A stretch of DNA of 64,000 nt from Ornatilinea apprima. Lineage in GTDB: Bacteria; Chloroflexota; Anaerolineae; Anaerolineales; Anaerolineaceae. The position numbers and the translations under genes were made by a program. Below, in pieces: positions 61,861 through 64,000 of the stretch (the stretch's first letter is position 1; each line of letters begins with the position of its first letter). The notes under the pieces are model-generated. The model was not told the DNA's origin. It saw only the letters and a program-made list of their open reading frames with translations, and ran no database searches. Location of the stretch: NCBI RefSeq assembly GCF_001306115.1, contig NZ_LGCL01000036.1, positions 1 to 64,000 of the forward strand, read 5' to 3'.

Positions 61861-62856
61861 ATGAAAGCTCGTGTCTATTCAATCATTGCTGTATTGATGC
61901 TGAGCGCTCTTGTTTTGGGCGCCTGCGCCGCCCCGACAGAAGCACCTGCGGCACCCACCGAAGTGCCTGCGGCGCCGACCGAGGTTCCGCCTACTGAGGT
62001 TCCCCCAACAGAAGTTCCCACCCCTGAACCGCCCGCGATCGGGACCGAAGAAAACCCGATCATTTGGGCTGTTGTGCCCTCCGGCGAGACGGAGCGGGTT
62101 GTCTCTGGTTTTGAAGAGCTGGCGAAACTTCTGAAAGAAGAAACCGGTCTGGTGATTGAGCCGTTGGTTGCCACCGAGTATGCCGGCGTGATTGAAGCTC
62201 TTTCCAGCGATCCGCCCAAGGCTCAGATGGCTTCGCTTGCGACCTTCGCGTACATTCTGGCCGCGGAACGCGGTGTGGCTGAAGCTGGCCTGGTAGCTTC
62301 TCGGTTTGGATCCCTGGTATATAATGGTCAGATTTATACCCGCGCCGATTCGGGTATTGAAACCATTGCTGACCTTGAAGGCAAGACCTTCTGCCGCCCT
62401 GACCCCTTGAGCACCAGCGGCTGGATTATTCCCAGCATTACATTAAAAGCAGCGGGCATTGATCCCGACACCGACCTGGCCCAAATTGTGGATGCCGGTT
62501 CGCATGATGCTGCGATTGCCGGTGTTTACAATGGCGACTGCGATGCCGGCTCCTCGTATGTGGATGCCCGCACCCGCATTGAAGCGGATTACCCGGACGT
62601 AATGGATGTGATCAAGGTTATCGAGATCTCGGTTGACATCCCGAACGATGGTGTTCAGTTCTCACCCAGCCTGCCTGCGGAGACTAAACAGGCGATCATT
62701 GATGGTTTGCTGGCAATTGCGGAAACTGAAGAGGGTAAAGCTGCGTTGGATACCGCTTACCAGTGGGGTGGTCTGGAAGCGAAAGACGACACCTTCTACG
62801 ATCCATTCCGCCAGGTTTTGGATGCCGCTGGCGTCAACGTCGAAGACCTGCAATAA
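61861..62856 (+). CDS. phnD: Phosphate/phosphonate-type ABC transporter substrate-binding lipoprotein
   Basis: A 331-residue PhnD-like binding protein. Signal peptide with lipobox LGAC (Cys about 20), then a repetitive linker of APTEVP-like units (about 22-60), then a type II periplasmic-binding fold starting IIWAVVPSGETERVVSGFEELAKLL, with the DLEGKTFCRPDPLSTSGWIIP anion-binding segment typical of PhnD/PtxB. AGGAGGAAGAG precedes ATG 61861. The anion could be phosphonate, phosphite, phosphate or another oxyanion. Followed by a hairpin and phnC. Confidence 0.88.
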   Translation: MKARVYSIIAVLMLSALVLGACAAPTEAPAAPTEVPAAPTEVPPTEVPPTEVPTPEPPAIGTEENPIIWAVVPSGETERVVSGFEELAKLLKEETGLVIEPLVATEYAGVIEALSSDPPKAQMASLATFAYILAAERGVAEAGLVASRFGSLVYNGQIYTRADSGIETIADLEGKTFCRPDPLSTSGWIIPSITLKAAGIDPDTDLAQIVDAGSHDAAIAGVYNGDCDAGSSYVDARTRIEADYPDVMDVIKVIEISVDIPNDGVQFSPSLPAETKQAIIDGLLAIAETEEGKAALDTAYQWGGLEAKDDTFYDPFRQVLDAAGVNVEDLQ

Positions 62857-62905
62857 CAAAAGGCATGATCTCAAGTAAGAATATGCTTACCTGAGGTCTA
62901 AAAGA

Positions 62906-62940
62906 GGAAGCCTAAGGGTCTGTTACCTTTAGGCTTCCTT
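62906..62940 (+). other. Hairpin between the phnD- and phnC-type genes
   Basis: Stem GGAAGCCTAA/TTAGGCTTCC (10 bp) with a 13-base loop and only a short T-rich run after it. Like the other two binding-protein genes in the window, the binding protein is separated from its transporter by a hairpin. Confidence 0.7.
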
Positions 62941-63012
62941 ATCATCCTGTTTATTGTTGCGATTTGTTTTTACCGATCACCCGGTAATCAAACTATTTTC
63001 TGGAGTATTGCC

Positions 63013-63819
63013 ATGCTAGAAATACGCCATCTCACTAAAGTGTATGATGATGGAACTGTTGCTTTGAAGGATGTCAGTTTTACCGTTCAGGATGGTGAAT
63101 TTTTGGTCATCATTGGTTTGAGCGGTTCTGGAAAATCTACCTTGCTGAGATGCATCAATCGCTTGATCAACCCTACAGAAGGTGAGATTCTTTGGGATGG
63201 TGTGGATGTGGCGAAGTTGGAAGGTGAAGAACTGCGCAAAGTTCGGCGGCGAATTGGGATGGTTTTCCAGCATTTCAATCTGGTCAAACGTTCTTCGGTG
63301 ATGACCAATGTGCTGTCTGGCCGGTTGGGCTACGCAGCGACCAGCAGCAGCGTATTTGGACGGTTTTCGCCAGCAGACCGTGAGAAAGCCCGTCAGGCGC
63401 TTACACGGCTGGGGATTTTGGACCAGGCGCATAAGCGCGCAAGTGAATTAAGCGGCGGCCAGCAGCAGCGGGTTGGCATTGCGCGGGCGTTGATGCAAGA
63501 TCCAAAAATGATCCTGGCTGATGAGCCCGTGGCCAGCCTGGACCCGGTGCTGGCACATTCGATTTTGCAGCATCTTGAAAATTTGAACAAAGTTGACAAT
63601 ATCACCGTTCTCTGCTCTTTGCATTACCTGGATTTGGTGCAGCGCTACGCGAGCAGGGTGATTGGTTTGCGGGCAGGTGAGATCGTCTATGAGGGCGATA
63701 AAGCAGATATCATGTCGATCACCGATGAGCAATTCAAAGAGATTTATGGCCAGGAGGCGGAGCGGATGGGCGCAGGCCTGGAGGGCAGCCTCAAGAAATC
63801 AGAAGGAGGCGTGGCATGA
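63013..63819 (+). CDS. phnC: Phosphonate-type ABC transporter ATP-binding protein
   Basis: A 268-residue ABC ATPase. Walker [10 protein letters not shown] (about 35-43), Q-loop MVFQHFNLV, PhnC-type insertion with [14 protein letters not shown], signature LSGGQQQRV, Walker B MILADEP, and H-loop [11 protein letters not shown]. Matches PhnC for phosphonate importers. TGGAG lies before the ATG. Its stop overlaps the ATG of the next gene by 4 bp (ATGA), showing a single operon with the permease. Confidence 0.9.
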   Translation: MLEIRHLTKVYDDGTVALKDVSFTVQDGEFLVIIGLSGSGKSTLLRCINRLINPTEGEILWDGVDVAKLEGEELRKVRRRIGMVFQHFNLVKRSSVMTNVLSGRLGYAATSSSVFGRFSPADREKARQALTRLGILDQAHKRASELSGGQQQRVGIARALMQDPKMILADEPVASLDPVLAHSILQHLENLNKVDNITVLCSLHYLDLVQRYASRVIGLRAGEIVYEGDKADIMSITDEQFKEIYGQEAERMGAGLEGSLKKSEGGVA

Positions 63820-64000
63820 ACCTCGAACAAAAAGTGAATCGCCCTGGTAAAAAGTCAGAAGAAATGAAGCCAAGCCTGGTACCGCCTTTTATTGCAGCGA
63901 TTGTTTCTGCCGTTATTCCCGGTTTGGGGCAAATGCTGGCGGGCTTCTTCTCTAGAGGTTTGATCCTGCTGGCCAGTTTTGCCACGATGTTGGGGTTATT
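63816..64000 (+). CDS. phnE: ABC transporter permease, partial at window end (PhnE-like)
   Basis: Only the first 61 residues are in the window. The polar start ([16 protein letters not shown]...) is followed by a hydrophobic helix from about residue 23 (VPPFIAAIVSAVIPGLGQMLAG) containing IPGLGQ, which resembles a membrane motif seen at the start of some permease N-terminal extensions rather than canonical PhnE. By position after phnC it is the membrane subunit. The reading frame runs on past the window end; it is not truncated by mutation. Confidence 0.7.
   Translation, partial: MNLEQKVNRPGKKSEEMKPSLVPPFIAAIVSAVIPGLGQMLAGFFSRGLILLASFATMLGL

Noticed and set aside
1-64000. CRISPR arrays, insertion sequences, phage genes and attachment sites
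   Set aside because: No repeated spacer arrays, transposase or integrase motifs, or terminal repeats were found on reading the window; the gene order is compact and ordinary.

Overview
This is about 64 kb of gene-dense bacterial chromosome. I infer Chloroflexota, class Anaerolineae, from the mix of genes: many sugar ABC transporters with Pro/Thr/Glu-rich lipoprotein linkers, two SorC regulators, a VanW/LysM/YkuD-type cell-wall protein and FAD/Fe-S dehydrogenases. No rRNA is present, so this is not proven. I see no insertion sequence, phage, CRISPR array or integration scar.

Layout. 1-6.2 kb (minus): a small acidic Cys protein, the bifunctional (p)ppGpp enzyme, and a two-gene FAD/Fe-S amino-acid-dehydrogenase-like complex. 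6.3-7.3 kb (plus): phosphofructokinase. 7.4-13.5 kb (minus): a housekeeping block tig-clpP-HAD phosphatase-rlmN-ftsY-prfB, with a complete programmed +1 frameshift site in prfB, preceded by tRNA-Leu(UAG). 13.7-28.6 kb: a sugar locus built around two divergent SorC-family regulators. The leftward arm has an FGGY kinase, a SAF-domain dehydrogenase, a VOC protein and a mutarotase-like protein. The rightward arm has a fucose/arabinose-isomerase-family protein, an ABC importer with two different permeases, and a second FGGY kinase. Each regulator promoter carries the same palindrome just downstream of its -10 box. 28.7-39.3 kb: a DUF364 protein, Tex, Nudix, IMPACT protein, glycosyltransferase, YbaK editing protein, an L,D-transpeptidase and two tandem zinc-ribbon membrane paralogues.

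39.3-43.3 kb (plus): a xanthine-dehydrogenase-family pair in which the FAD subunit has lost its FAD motifs, behind a leader with a terminator hairpin. 43.4-45.1 kb: small membrane proteins and an HhH protein. 45.3-55.6 kb (minus): an alpha-glucoside locus with LacI regulator, ABC binding protein and two permeases but no ATPase, amylosucrase, trehalose synthase and a GPH sugar symporter. 55.6-61.6 kb (minus): a GNAT-like protein, pyruvate kinase, ornithine aminotransferase, ornithine carbamoyltransferase, a 3-ketosphinganine-reductase-like SDR and an FmdB zinc ribbon. 61.8-64 kb (plus): a PhnD-PhnC-PhnE type importer, cut by the window end.

Together the genes suggest a heterotroph specialised in importing and breaking down sugars. 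The alpha-glucoside locus would handle sucrose, maltose and trehalose. The SorC locus probably handles a pentose, deoxyhexose or polyol that cannot be named from sequence alone. Two patterns recur at all three binding-protein genes: an orphan, extended Shine-Dalgarno-like sequence in the leader, and a strong hairpin between the binding protein and the rest of the transporter.
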